DNA of 64,000 nucleotides from Solenopsis invicta (GCF_016802725.1 NC_052668.1:18085001-18149000); one strand, 5' to 3'. Shown: positions 36,329 to 49,683, counted from the stretch's first letter. Notes: generated from the letters alone by a model not told the origin. Numbers and translations are program-made.

Positions 36329-39300
36329 GTCAGAATGCGAACGGATTTCCGGAGGAGGCTCCGGGATGCAATGGCGAGCTCGTGGAACATCGCGCCGGCA
36401 ACACTCAGGCTTTCTGGGGCTGCTGGGCGATGTTCATTGAGGCGCACGGTAGGTGAAGAAAGAGAGACTGGCAGAGAGTTGGCATGCGGATGCTGGAAGA
36501 TTTTTCGTGAAAGCTCACTTGTTTTTACTCTCCCTCTCCCTTTTGACTTTTTGTGCTTTTTTTGTGACTTTTAGAGCCAAAATCGAGTATTCGCGATTAA
36601 AATTTTTTTGTTGACGATTGATTGGGTAAAAAGAAAAGAACAAACCTAAGAAGCCTAAGGAGGAGCCTTCAGAGTTTTTAAATTCCATTAACTTTTAGCT
36701 CGTAGTCAAAACATCTTTAAATCCTTGGAATTTTTATCGCAATGACCTTCGCAACATGTTAATTTTGACATTCTCACCCGATTTAAGAGCGGATACTTCA
36801 AAAACGGCTATATAATTATACGAAACGATGTCTATAAACAGCTATAATTCAAAGCTGGTTTTTGAATACTCATGAATATTCATGATGATGTTTTGTCGGC
36901 AGAAAACATAAAATGTATCAATTTATGATATAACGAATCGAATATACTCCATAATATTGTCGCGTCCTTTCCACTGAAAACTGATACATTATTTGCAAAT
37001 TAATATTATATATTCATTTTATAATAACTACAGTTTAACCGCGTTTATACATAATGATTGCATCTCCAATCGTACGTCCAAATATGCGATGCGTTTGCTT
37101 GCAGTTTGCAGATTGCAAATTTACTCACTCACGATGTGATATTGGGTGTTTACTAACTTGGCAATTAAAATTTGTTCCATCGATCGCTTTGTAACAGGCG
37201 CGATATACGCGCCTAAAAGGTTTGAGTTACGCTCATAACGTTTGTTTAATAAATGTTTGAGTTGTGAGTGTCGCTTTCCTTGCCTCACCTTTTTAGCAGA
37301 GCGCGCCGGAATATCCAAACTATCGTCTGTATACACAACATAAGTAGACAGATAAAGAAAAGTAGCGGTGCTCTTTTATCGTTTGTCCGCTTAGTGCCTC
37401 TCAACCACCTCCATCCTCCACCCCCGGAGAAAAATCTCAGAATTTCGACGCGTCGCCGTTCGCGATGATTCGCGAAGTCACGCGGATCCGGTGTTCCACG
37501 CGCGCGGCCCACCACCACATTTTACAATTGCACCAAGTAGACAAACAATAAACAATGGCCGTCGCTTTTCATAATCTCTGCCCACTCTCGGATTGCGTGT
37601 TGCGGCTCGCGTATACGCCCAGTTAGTGCTGCTTTTCACTTAGCGCAAAAGTAAACGGCCGGAAGGCTCGTACGCATGACGTCAGCGTCGTGTCGTTCGC
37701 CGCCGCCGGGATTGATCGCTAATTTAATCGTAATTACCGGCACCGCGTCCGGTCGGAGAGTAATCTATTCCGTGACGCCGCGCCGTTACGTCGTTATCAA
37801 CGTTGCTGTTGCTTTCCTATCGTATCCCGCACTTCGTCTCCTCGGGTTTCTTTTGACGATGGAGCCGATGGAGCGAAGGACGCGCATTATGAAATCGAGA
37901 GTCTCTTGTGCGCGCGTTACGATCTCCTCTCGTACAAACTCACCGGGGAACTTGAGCGCGATGATTAATAATGAAAGTGTAAAATCCGCTCGCGTTGTTG
38001 CTCACGAATGAGATACACGAGTTGTAGCAGCTAAAGATGTCAATCACAATCGCGAGTAGAGCTCTCTTTCGTAGCTTCCATAAAGGTTCCTTCGAACGAT
38101 ATGTTCGTTCCACGAATTATTCAATTGCATTCGTATAAAATGGAGTAACGTACATCGATTGGCAGAAATGCGAATTAAAATAATTCTTATTTGCAAATTA
38201 ATTTACACGTGGTGGGTTCTTCAAATTCGATTTTTAAATTGAAGCACTTATTAAAAAATAAATCTTAGTAATTTTGATTAAAAATACTATGATTAAAACC
38301 ATACATCACATATAATTTTCGCGATAAACAGTAAAGTTATCCTCCAAATATTCTAATGATCCGCCAGTCGTGGATTCGTTGAAGAATTTGATAAGTGGAC
38401 AATGTTATCTAGCACCACCCTAAATGCCGAGAGGGTATCGCTTAAATTAATGTCGAGAATTTCCGAAAAGAATAAATGTCAATGAATACATTCATTGACG
38501 TTTATCTTTAGCCCCTGCAATGTCAGTTGCTGTTCTCAGAGCTTCCACATTCCAGCATTCGTATCCGCTAACAAGGATTTACTGAAGAAAACGTGTATCA
38601 ATATATGTATATATGTATGCGCATTTCTTTGGGATTAGTTCATGCCTCTCTTCTTCTTCACCGATGCGTCTACGTCTCTGTATTGGAAGATTTGAAAGAG
38701 GAATAAAATATATATTAAACGTATTTATCTTTATCGCGGAAAACTGGTATTCATTTTGGAAGAAATAAGTCCTTATATCACAATTCATAATTATGTAATT
38801 CAAATACAAGTATAATTAAGTTAGTAATTATGTAGCAATTTATCTATTATATAGAAGATTTAGGAAATGCAGTTATCATTTATCTTTTGAAATAATTTTA
38901 ATTGAATAGCACATATATTTTCGTCTCATAATTTTTTATCAATAATGATTAAGTTTTTAGATTTGATCGTAAAATTGATTGTTCATTGGCGTAAATTGAC
39001 GAAGACGAGCCATTAAGGTCACGTCAATTAACGACTGACAATTCACGCGAAGCTATCTCTGTACTTATGACATTGGGAATTGGATTCTCCGGAATTACTT
39101 TAGCTCGTGATCAGTAATAGGCCGACTGTGGCACGACTGTTAGAGATTGAAAGTCGCTTTTCGCGAGTTTGAACTGACTCTTCCCTAAATGTCCAAAGTG
39201 TTAACTGTAAAGAACTGACACTTTTGCGTTCTGTATGCGATCTCTCTGATGATTTGGTCAGTCACAATCAAGACATTTTTTTTTATCGAGATCTTATTCT

Positions 39301-41941
39301 ATCGAGGAATAGTTACTGAAAAGATTGCAATAGTATTTACCCTTACCAACACAACTGATTTAACTGATTGATTACGTTGAAACTTGTTCCACGAGATGTA
39401 ACAGATTCGATTATCTCTCAATCAATTCTGTCTTCAACTTTGTCAGTTAAACTTGAAACGTTAAAAAGCTTATTCAAACATAGCGTTGAAAATATAAATT
39501 GATTGTCGTAGAAATAATAATACGTATAAATGCAGATGCAAAATTTCTCTATTTTTGTTATTTTAAGCGAAGTATTCTTGTGTTTTTCTTTTTTTGTATG
39601 CATACAATTGTTTTATAATTTTTTCAAGAAAAATACGGTGTATATTATAATTAACAAACAAATATGATAAAGGGCGTTTCATGTGCTCGATTTTTCTTCT
39701 AAATAATTATTAAGTTTTTTTTATTTAAGTCTTTAATTAAAGCAAGGTCGATTTTGACTTTACAAGAAAATTTGTCATTAAAAATCAGGTCGCGAAATGC
39801 GAGGTTCTTTGCATATTACTCGTTAATTGGTGCCTAGGCCACCGTTATTCGAATGCAGTTTCGAATTGTTGGCAAGGCGTTAGAACTGGGCCAAAGTTGG
39901 GCCCAACAACGAGGCGAGATAATCTACCAAGAACAAATGCTCGGTTCGCAGAGTGGAATGGAATGTCTGATTTTAGCGTAAGCCGCGAAGTTGGTAAAGT
40001 TTGTTAAGCCACGCGCAGGTGCGTGGATACAAGACATTAATGAACTTTCCGCAGGTTCGTACTGAACCATGTTTCCGATACATATACTTGTCACGCGAGA
40101 TGGCTCTATGCCATTCTGAAAAAATTCTTCGAAATTTGGGCCATGCACTTTACATAACGCAGCTAATGCGAACTATCGCATCATCTTTATCATAATATGA
40201 ATTTGTATGTATTTTGCTAAATGTGCATCTTACAATACCAAGAATGGAGAAAATATAAGATAAGTTATTGCATAAAATGTAAATGGATGGCCATCCACCA
40301 CCTTTTTCTCTAATCTAATATTATATCGCGTTCTCTTTCACGTGTTAATAGTTCCGCTGCGCGTATCACACAGGAGTCGTTGAACGCGTCATGCGCGTTC
40401 ATTAAAACATTTGATCGCGATTCTCTTTACGAGAGCGGCAGGCGCACTCGGAAAATGTGAGCGTTTACAGGGCGGGCCACTCGAGATATTTCTAAATCTA
40501 GAGAAGTGCTCCCCCGAACATATCTCTTTCTTTACCTCTCATTTTGCATCGTCTGGCGGTGTTAGGCTGACACTCATCACCGGCTTGCCGACCTTTTAAA
40601 CATGCATCGGTCGACGATACCGCCGCTTGAGTGGCGTTAACTTTTCATGGGATATGAGGTGCTAAGTTCGCGTTATTAATCACGGCTAGATTGTAAATTA
40701 CAAGCTTCGATAAATCTCTACGCTAATTCCCGGCGATTACTCTGAACGCCGATAAATGATTTATGCATTGATGTCTAATTAATCACGTATGCGCGCTACT
40801 TTTTATGCTCTTCCACTTACCGCAGAGTTGAGCTTTTAGAATCATGTGCTCTAGTTATGCATGTAAGATGCCTTCATTATTATTCAGTTAACAGTCAATT
40901 CGTATGCGTTTCGACATCTCGAGTCCAACCACCGAATACAAATCATTCGTTCCGCAAGGCTTCGGGAGTGTTATTTAAAATAACGTATTCATGCCACAAT
41001 AACCGCGATCACGCTACAAAAATACATCATTAATTCGTAAGAAATCCCCGGCTTGACGTCCTTGCGGTCTCGGCCGTTGCGTCACGTCGATGACAAAACG
41101 GAAGGTCTTGAATGATAATTTCACGAGGAGCATGTTCGACATCCGATTAACACCACGAGATGTTTAGTAGATCAAAATCTTATTCATAATTTTATTTATA
41201 TCATTCGATTAAAAAAAAAAGAAAATACAAGTTTCCATTTCGTATCGCGGATCGCGCAAAGTGGACTTGGATTTGATTCACGCGATTTATTGGTCCGGAC
41301 TTTTGTGTGTCTCGCATGCCAACCGATCGAGCAGCTTGCCAAGCCGACCGACCTTCCGTCCGCTCGCTCACTCTCTCGCTCGCTCGTGCCTACCTATCTA
41401 CCTGTCTACCTGCTTGACCTCATCCAACTTGACCTGATCCGGTTGCCTGCGACTTTGATTTCGTTATACTGACCTCGACCATCCTTAAAGGCGGTGTTGC
41501 GTCATTATGCTCTCGCTGTCACGCTACGAGCCGTACGCATAACGTTACATTGCCGCGTTAATGTAACAGCTACACCTATATCAGTGCAACGAGTTGCGAA
41601 ATTCAATTGTCACGGTAATCTATATCGTTGCTCTGATGACAATAGACGCGGCGACCTGGCTACCGTTGTCTACAGTGCGTGCGCTACGTTTGTGCAGCGT
41701 GACATCGAGCAAGGCTGCGCTCGTTGCATAAATAGTGGCAATTATGGTAATGGAATATGACTCGAATTATTGATAATTACGCTAATGTTACTGGGAATGT
41801 TTTATATTTACATTGACTACTACGGATACAGGTGCATAATGCATCACTGCGAAGTGGCGTTTGCACTGCTTAAGCTAACGCAGCAGCCGACGAAGGAAAC
41901 TTCACGTTTCTGATATTTCTTCTCTTTTTGTGTGTTTGCAG
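36329..41941. other. shot intron between first exon B and common exon 2
   Basis: No coding exon seen. 37400-37950 is GC-rich and includes a CRE-type TGACGTCA at 37677-37684 and a 111-codon frame without domain. A short inverted repeat (aaatgtcaatgaat / attcattgacgttt) lies at about 38473-38506. 38800-39780 is AT-rich. 41050-41500 is a mild GC-rich patch with CT-rich words. Confidence 0.5.
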
Positions 41942-42003
41942 ACGAACGAGACGCTATACAGAAGAAGACCTTCACGAAGTGGGTGAACAAGCATTTGAAA
42001 AAG
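41942..42003 (+). CDS. shot: short stop, common CH1 exon 2
   Basis: 62-nt exon between tttgcag and |gtgaga. With the donated G it reads DERDAIQKKTFTKWVNKHLKK, the start of the first calponin-homology domain. The KKTFTKWVN segment belongs to the first actin-binding surface and is almost invariant in spectraplakins and plectin. It ends in phase 0, so downstream exons or the 18-nt microexon can be inserted without a shift. All CH1-containing isoforms use it. Confidence 0.96.
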
Positions 42004-42257
42004 GTGAGACTGCTTCTCGGATTCTCGCGTTAGTTTTATTGTCCTGCGGCGTTTTCTCAATTCGCGCGAGTCAATTCTCGTTTTACTCACGCCATCGTTT
42101 TAATTAGCTCGATGGCACTGATATACATGCAAAGATTTTTTTCTATCAGAAAAACAAGTAGTCTGAAATGAATCATAGGTGTTCCAATGCAATTATGAAT
42201 TATATGTAAGAGTTTTATTATTTTAGTCCTATGTAGTAAGTATTTTGAAACGAGAAC

Positions 42258-42410
42258 AACACCCAGAGAAAAGTAAATAGATTTTTAAATAGATGAAATC
42301 GTTTCTTTAACTTATGTTTTTTTTTAAATTGAAATGAAAATACTTTTTTTTTTACAACCAAGTCAACTAAAAGATTTCTTCAAATTAAAGAAACTCTTTT
42401 CTGGGTGTTG
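42258..42410. mobile_element. MITE family with CACCCAGAGAAA ends, short copy
   Basis: Left end AACACCCAGAGAAAAG, right end reverse complement CAACACCCAGAAAAGAG; about 150 bp. It shares ends and interior words (gaaatcgtttctttaact, acaaccaa) with the longer copies at 34267 and 44871, with the element partly in opposite orientation. A deletion derivative of the same family, 250 bp past the common exon 2. Confidence 0.75.
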
Positions 42411-42818
42411 GGACCCATTCCTTATAAGAAAAGAGCCCCAACTTGAAAATACTAAAAAATACTAAAAAAACTTTGGCGATATATACATTGAGAATACCTT
42501 GGTATCTAAAAACTGTTTTTTTTTGCTGCCCGAATTCATTTAAAATCAACCTCTGAAAATTGTGATCCATTTTTCGTTTTTGTTTTTTTTATAAACAAAA
42601 AGAAAAAAGACAAAATTTACGGTAAAAATTTATTTCTTTTAATGAGATTTATTGATTGGAAAACTTATTTGTAAATGTAATTGCAAACGTAATTATTAAT
42701 AATAAAATAATTTTTAGGAAGCAAGAAAAAATATTTTATTACGTATTGCCAAAGTTTCATAATTTTTTGATGTTTTTAATTGGGACTTTTTTTTATGAGT
42801 AGAAGATTAATCATCAGT

Positions 42819-42898
42819 GTTTCAGCATCCTCGTAATTATGGATTTTGAAATATATAATTGATCTGAAACAGATCCATAATTAAGAGGATGCTGAAAC
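42819..42898. repeat. 26-nt-arm hairpin
   Basis: Arm 42819-42844 (gtttcagcatcctcg...) and arm 42873-42898 (...gaggatgctgaaac) are reverse complements with one mismatch in 26, around a 28-nt loop. It stands out from surrounding AT-rich sequence by this near-perfect match, so it is recent or conserved. It may be a tiny fold-back element or an RNA hairpin. Neither arm matches a miRNA I know. Confidence 0.75.
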
Positions 42899-44870
42899 CC
42901 TTTGTACAGCGATTATACAGGCTCGAATTGTATATTAGATTTGAAACTTGACTAGGTGGGGTATCTTTTACCTTGGTCTTATCGTTATAGCTTCACGTTC
43001 ATTCTTTCGGTAAACAAAGTCTCAAATTCGTGCGCGGTGACGCGTAATGCGTGTTTCTTCAATCCATTCGTGAGCTCCTCGTCGCATGCCCCGTGTAAAA
43101 CTGTGACGAAGCTACTCACGGAGGCGGATTGTCATTTCACGCACAAAGCAGTAAATCGTTGCGGTGCCGAAGGATTTACGATGCACGTAAATCGCGATCT
43201 GCGGAAGGCACGGCGCGAGAGAAAATATATTTCTATTTGGATTATTTTTATTCAATCGGAAAAGACAAATTTATGCGTCGGCGAGTACTCCGCGAAGCGC
43301 ATAAATCTGCGAAATTGCGCGAAAAGACAGCGGCGTAATCGACCAGCGAGTCGCGCCGTTCAGTCGAAACGATCGCCGGCGAACAATGGCCAGCGGCAAA
43401 CGCACCGCCGCGAAAGCGTCAAGTCGCTGGAAGTAGGAAACGCGTTAGTAGCGCGGCGGCAATCGAGGTTCGCGTCGCAAATACGCAATAGAGGACGACG
43501 CGCGAGTTCCGCGCGGAATACGAACTTTCGAAAGGATCCAGGCCTCAGGCTTGTCGCGCCTTTTCCCGCTTTTAATGCCGTAACAAGTAGGCGTCTCTCG
43601 CTCGCGTGTGCGCGCGCGAGCGAGCGAATATCGTAAAAATAAGCAGACTCTCGTTACGCAATCACGGTCCCGATATCGCGGCCCCCGTGTTGCGTATGTG
43701 GCACGCACGTGGGTCGAAAGTACCTTGTCGCGCTCGCGTGAGGAGCGTGCACGACTATAGAAGGCAGCGGGGCCCGAGCCGTGATATGTGGGCGACGATT
43801 GAAGAAAAAAATCGCGAATCGATGACACGGCGGAACTTTGTCTTCGGGCCCCCGAAAGACTTTACTCGATTATTATTCCGCTGTGCCGTATGCCATGCGG
43901 AAAAAAACATGATGTGAACACTTGGCTCTATCTCTCCGCTTCGAGTCACCGCTCTCGCGGTCGCGAAGTAAAGATACCGCGCCGTTAATTGATAAGGATT
44001 ATCGTTGAGTAGCGAAAGCTAAGAGATACCGATCGCATCGCGACAGCAAAAATACCGATGAGCTTTGATTCTTGGCATGCCGCCGCTGCCGCAGCGGACG
44101 ACGCGTTGTACTATGTCCGGGATAAGAACGCGGTCAAACGTTTCTCGATAAGGGACCGCCCGCTCGTCCGTTGAGTTGTGCACGTCTTCGCCGAGCGTGA
44201 GTAACCGCGAGCTATGCCTCCATGTGGCTCGGAAATTCTCCGCCATAAGGGAACCGCACACTCGCATTTGACAGGCATTTGCAGTGCCGGGATTTCGCGG
44301 TGAATATTTGCATACCGCCGAACAATGCTGAGAAACGTTAACCCGTGAACATTCGCGCTTTCGGCGATGCGCTGAGATAGATCATTTTCTCACGTGGTGA
44401 TAAAATATGTATGAAGCATCTTATTATCTCGTAATTTCGTGCCACGTTAGCCACGTTACTTATGAATCACTGTTAAATGTTAAGTTCTTGCTAAATGTTT
44501 TTAAGATCGGTCGTTGCAGATAAAAATTGATAGAGAAGACATCGTTAGGTACAGAGATCGTTAATTGCCACGTTGCAAGTTTACTGATAAGATTTAATAA
44601 TAGCTAACGATGGATATTTTATCGAATGACGTCTTGAGATAATTAATAAGCAAATTATTTCTAATTATTTGTTTATGTAAGCGAGATTGTATATTAGCAT
44701 TACATTATACAAGATGCTTCGTAATTATTGTTATTTCTATTTAGTATTTTACATTACGAGTGTTAGAAAAATTAGAATTATTGTTCCGCATTGAGTTTTT
44801 CAAATTTTTAAGATTTAACTTTGATTTTTAATATTGCAATTTTTACGAGGTTTAATTAAAATGCTTAATT

Positions 44871-45283
44871 ACACACCTAGAAAAGAGTTTCTTTGAGTAA
44901 CAAAATATTTGACTCGAAAGAAATTTGTATATTAATATGGTTAAAAAAAAAGTTTCTTTGATTTGAAAAAAATTTTTGATTTCTTTCATTAGAATTAAAA
45001 AAGTATTATGGTTGTGCAAAACAAATTTTTTTTTAAATGAAAGAAGTATATTTTTAAAAGTAGAGCAACTAAATTATTTCTGTCAGTACTTTTTTTAATT
45101 AAATAATTTGCTTAAATTAAATAAATAATTTGAATAAATAATTTACCTTTAAAAAGACTAATAACGTCATTTCTTGAAATCGAATAAATTTTTATTTTTC
45201 TCAAACGTATTTTCACTTCAACTTATAAAACCAAGTTAAAGAAACGATTTTATTAATTTAAACATAAATTTTCTCCTGGGTGT
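44871..45283. mobile_element. MITE family with CACCCAGAGAAA ends, copy 2
   Basis: Left end acaCACCTAGAAAAGAG, right end TTTTCTCCTGGGTGT, about 413 bp. Interior aligns to the copy at 34267-34617. Non-coding and AT-rich. Confidence 0.75.
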
Positions 45284-47844
45284 ACTAAAAAGATATACTC
45301 GCACATATTTTCGCCGATAAATTCGAACGAAGCTGCTTGTGCACGCATCATCTATGTGCATGCATAAATATTCAATTAACTCATCAATTACGCTTAAGTG
45401 AGAGAAAATCATGACACATGGAGAGAGAGAGGGACCGTGCCTGCTTTCGTTCGGCGGTATGCACCGCGCGTATGTCAGTCAGGACTTAATACAGACAATG
45501 ATTCATCCGTCACGGTGGAGCCGCACCAAGTCGACTCGAGTTGAGTCGAGTTGTATCGAGCCGCGAGGCAGACCGGGTCGGCGGCTCCGGGAATGGTTCG
45601 AATCACGGCCGTATACGGGTGGAGTTGTCCCGTCGACGTATAATTATCGTAAGCTGGCATCGTTCTGTCGTGCCGTTTCCTGCCCACCGTTTCTCATTCC
45701 TCACTCTCGCTGCGCGCTTCTTTCGTCGGATAAAACGGGATCATCTCCGTGCAGAACTGACGGTTTTCAGAACTTCGATAGCGAGAGAGTTTTGACACTT
45801 GCGCAAAACGGTTTAGAATGAAAATCGTTGAATTTTTTTATTATTTTTAGTTATTGATTTATTGGTTAGAGTATTAATTTTTATAAACAGCATTAGCATT
45901 GCTGATGCCTCGCCTTTGAAATGTCACTCTAAAGATATAACTACTCAAATGTACATAAATGCAAATATCTATTTTGCACTTGAATAAAGCTATAATAATA
46001 ATAACTTTCGAGAAGCTATTCAGGGACTATAAGTCTTGAAAAAATAACGTTCATGAAAAATTGTTTTGCTTAAAAAGACGTAGGAAAAATAATATTTCAG
46101 ATTTAGCACCTTTTGTGAGTTCGTCAAATTTAGAAATGAATCTTTCTTTAGCTAAAATTGGCAATTGAGGGAGGTGTTGCAATAAAAAAAAAGCAAATGT
46201 GAGTTCTCATTGAATGAAGAATAATACGTACAAGCATCAAGCGCGCTCTGTGTGAATGGCGTTTTAATGATCGCGGCCTTCCACGTTGGCTCGCGTATCA
46301 CGTGCACCTTTGTAACTCGACATAACGTTCTATTGTTGATACGTGCGATCGGGTGCAGGCGGCCTCTCTCAGTGCAACGAATAAGACTACAGGGTCAAGG
46401 TATTGCAAACTTATGCGTTCGCCAATTATTTGCTCAAGCCTCGCCTTCGCGACACGCGAGTTCAACTATCGAAAGACCTTTACATAGTAATATGCTTATT
46501 AATATTTACTTTTAGTTGCTAAATATTTAAGCTATTCGCGCCTCGAGATTTGCTGAAGAAAGATTGACTTTGGACCAACCGAAGAATATATAGCTGAGAA
46601 AACATTTAGTGGTTCGGGAGATTCTGCCGAGTTTGGGGAACTGAATTCATCGGCGCGTCTCGAAACCTCCTCGAAATGACCAATTTCGCGACATGGGGGG
46701 TACCATAAAAATAACGACGATATTTACGCGTTACGCGATTACCGGTTACCTGTATCGACCCACGGTCGGTTGGTTTCGCGCGCCCACGTTTGGTCTTGCG
46801 AGCCTGACCTTATTCGGAAACCCTCTTCTCGAGAGTGCCGTTCCCGATTTACCACCTCTCGCCCGGTGGTAGAGGTGGGGCTTTAGGGCAGGTGAGGTAG
46901 GTAGCGTTTAACTTTTTCGGGGCGCCGCCGCCACCGCTGCTGCCGCGCGACCAGCCGGTTCGATGCACGGGAGAGCCTGAAGAAAGGGTGCGTCATAGGG
47001 GGAGAAAAGAACGTTTTACAGCTGTTTTTAGCGTTCGTTCTCCATATCTCTGATCCACGGCACACATCCGCAGCGCTTACGTAACTGCAATACGTCGATA
47101 TCACTGGCGCCGTTTGCATTCTCGGCTTTTTGTATTTGCTACTGCTTGTCGTGTTATACTTCAAAATCTTTAAGTAAATTGAAAAGTTCTGGATGCTGAG
47201 GCACACTGTTACTCATAAAATCAAGTAATTCTATATTTTAATTAATGAATAAGTGTAAGGAAAGAATATTATAATTATATCTTATTATATTTATATAATT
47301 TAGTAAGTTGCATAGTTAACTGTGTAGATTTATCGAACGTTTTGTATTTTTTTCGAAAAATTCATATTATGAAAGTTATTTTCTCTACAACCAATGTCTG
47401 TAACTGTTTTTTAATTGTTCTCTAACTGTATTCTGGTCAAAACGCAACAAACTGTACGAATCGCTGTTCGTAGATAGTAATTTCGTTGCTGTGGGACTTT
47501 GTACAGCATTCGCGGAATCACGTATACCGGAAGTGGACGATCTGCGCAAACCGAGGCCGAGAGAGTGGTGAGCGTAGTCCAACGATCCGCAATAACGAAG
47601 CCAATAAAATTTTTCCGCGCAAAATCTATTATTCGATCAAATGTTATTTAAATTAGTGTACGAGCCACGTTTTTATCGAAACAATAATTATGATAATCAC
47701 ACGTTACCGCCTTAATGTGTAACGATAAGACCAAGAACGAATCGCTGTAGTCAACGTACCGTGTCCTCCCACACGATTGAGCTAATTATATGTAAATCAT
47801 TATTGTAATTACATCGATGCCTTGCTTTTTTGTGTTTTCTGCAG

Positions 47845-47862
47845 CACTGGAAATACGTCAAG
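47845..47862 (+). CDS. shot: short stop 18-nt microexon (HWKYVK)
   Basis: Preceded by a long pyrimidine tract (ttgcttttttgtgttttctg) and CAG, followed by gtatgt. It encodes His-Trp-Lys-Tyr-Val-Lys in phase 0, exactly where exon 2 ends (KHLKK) and before the next CH1 exon (ASRHVGDLF). Plectin, a relative, has a five-residue alternative exon (2-alpha, beginning His-Trp) at the same place, reported to alter actin binding. That positional and sequence parallel is why I call it real and alternatively spliced. Use in transcripts is not shown by the DNA. Confidence 0.8.
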
Positions 47863-47936
47863 GTATGTATTTTAGGATAGAAGGGGAAACGTGCAATATA
47901 TTAATTCATCGTGATATTGACTCGGGATGAAACATT

Positions 47937-48024
47937 CTCTCTAAATTTTTTGGAGCAAATCTTACTTTTTTAGAGTGAAATCTCATTCTAAAGAATGAGA
48001 TTCCACTTGAAAGAATTTAGAGAG
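47937..48024. repeat. nested palindrome
   Basis: Inner arms gtgaaatctcattct (47975-47989) and agaatgagattccac (47992-48006) are almost perfect reverse complements with a 2-nt centre. Outer arms ctctctaaattttt (47937-47950) and aagaatttagagag (48011-48024) also pair. The left spacer is longer than the right. It lies only about 75 bases after the HWKYVK microexon. Confidence 0.7.
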
Positions 48025-49683
48025 TTATGTTGTTCATTTCTGAAATGAGCGTTATGCGAAATTAATTTTTCTGAATATAAATGACAAAATTGGAATAATG
48101 AGGATTGTTACCTCAATAATAATAACGACGATGTGTTAGTCTTTTGCGGTTATTATCCGCAACGACTCGCGCATTTCTCTTAAAGACTTCTTAACGCGTA
48201 CATATTAATTACGAACGTAGTTCGCAACGGGCGGGATAATTACGTTCATTACCGTCGTAAAAACGTTCATCGTACCGTTACGTGTCCCATCTGTTATTCT
48301 TATTCTCCCGTGTGCCTCTTTGATGCTTTTATGACAAAGTGGCGTTCATGCCGAAATGGCACGTCAGGAATTACGGAGTCGCGTCACGCGACAGAACCAG
48401 ACATACCGGGCAATAATGTTCTCGTCTTGCCCTTTACCGCATATTTGACCCTTCACTCGTGACTTCAGAAATGCGAGGGATTTCGACTGCCTTGCCACAC
48501 GAGGCGACTAATCACAGTCAATGTGACGACATGCTCGCAATCAATCATATTGTGCAAGGCAATTGAACACTAATTACGAAGCAGTCTATCTACGGGAGCT
48601 AATTTTAGCGTCAGAAGATATTTCACGTGTGTAAAGACAGTGACTGTAATAGTTTTCGATATATTTCGACACTTTTACTTTTTTTTTTGAAATAATTTTA
48701 TTAATCGATTTTATAAATTTTATAAATGCAATTTGTCTGTTATTAAAAACAGTAATAATAATTGTCTTATTTTACATATATTTCGGGTTTATCACGTGTT
48801 GCTTTTTTTTTTTTAATAAATTTTCCAAAGTTTGAACGTATTTGACTAGTTCAGATGAAAGAAGTTTGTGCGGAAATACTTTCAGTTATAGGATCTTAAA
48901 ACTGCCGAAGTCGGTTGTTTATTATTTCTAAGTAAACGGAGTTTGCCAACAGTTGGCGAGCGGTTGTCCATCGTGGTTTGTTATTTTGCGACTTAATGGG
49001 AAGAGTATACAGATTGCAGTAACGCAATTGTTACGGTTTATTATTAACGAATTAATTTATTACACAAGATAGGAAAATAAGTTTGCGAACTACGTTCGGA
49101 AAAATTTGTTACGCTGCGATTAATAAAATATTTTAATATAGTTATATATTAAATGATATTTACATGCTATATAATGGTTGAATATTTATATAAGTGATTT
49201 CTTTAAGTTTCTACGACGTTTTAAAAATCTACGCTTATATATTTTGGTGCGACCTGGTTTTTATTAGGATTTTAAAGCCACCGCTTAAGTGCCATTTTTA
49301 CAACGTCTTTTTATGGTGCACGCATTCACGGTTGAATCGTGTCAATGTTTATAGGATTTTACGACGATGGTTCTTTTACGACACGTATGATATAATCGTC
49401 GACTTTTTCGATAAATGGGCGTATCGCTATTAATCTTATTCACATACGATAGAGAAAGGAAGAAGAGTGTCGCAATGTCGTGAAATAGAACGCGTCGAAA
49501 TCATCCTTTAAGACGCGTAGACGCGACTTGTTGCAATTAGTCACGGTTACGAAAGGCGGATGGGAGGCGGATCACGCGCTGTTCTGTCAATCGCTTGACA
49601 TTTACTCACCTGGCTGTGCAGGACACGCGACGCACGCGAGAGTGCATGCGTGTGTGATGCACGCGAGTGCACACCCTCGCATG

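Larger units (their letters stand above)
42004..47844. other. shot intron between exon 2 and the HWKYVK microexon
   Basis: Contains the short MITE at 42258-42410, a strong hairpin at 42819-42898 and the MITE at 44871-45283. The GC-rich block 43000-44280 gives a 226-codon frame (42956-43636) with no domain and its first ATG only at 43181. 45400-45830 and 46650-47100 are further GC-rich patches with unrecognised frames. AT-rich elsewhere. Confidence 0.5.

Noticed and set aside
42956..43636. 226-codon open frame on the plus strand
   Set aside because: First ATG only at 43181, GC-rich sequence depleted of stops, Arg/Ser-biased translation with no domain, and other frames also open.
45411..45821. 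136-codon ATG frame
   Set aside because: GC-rich patch, no domain, overlapping frames on both strands, no clear splice context.
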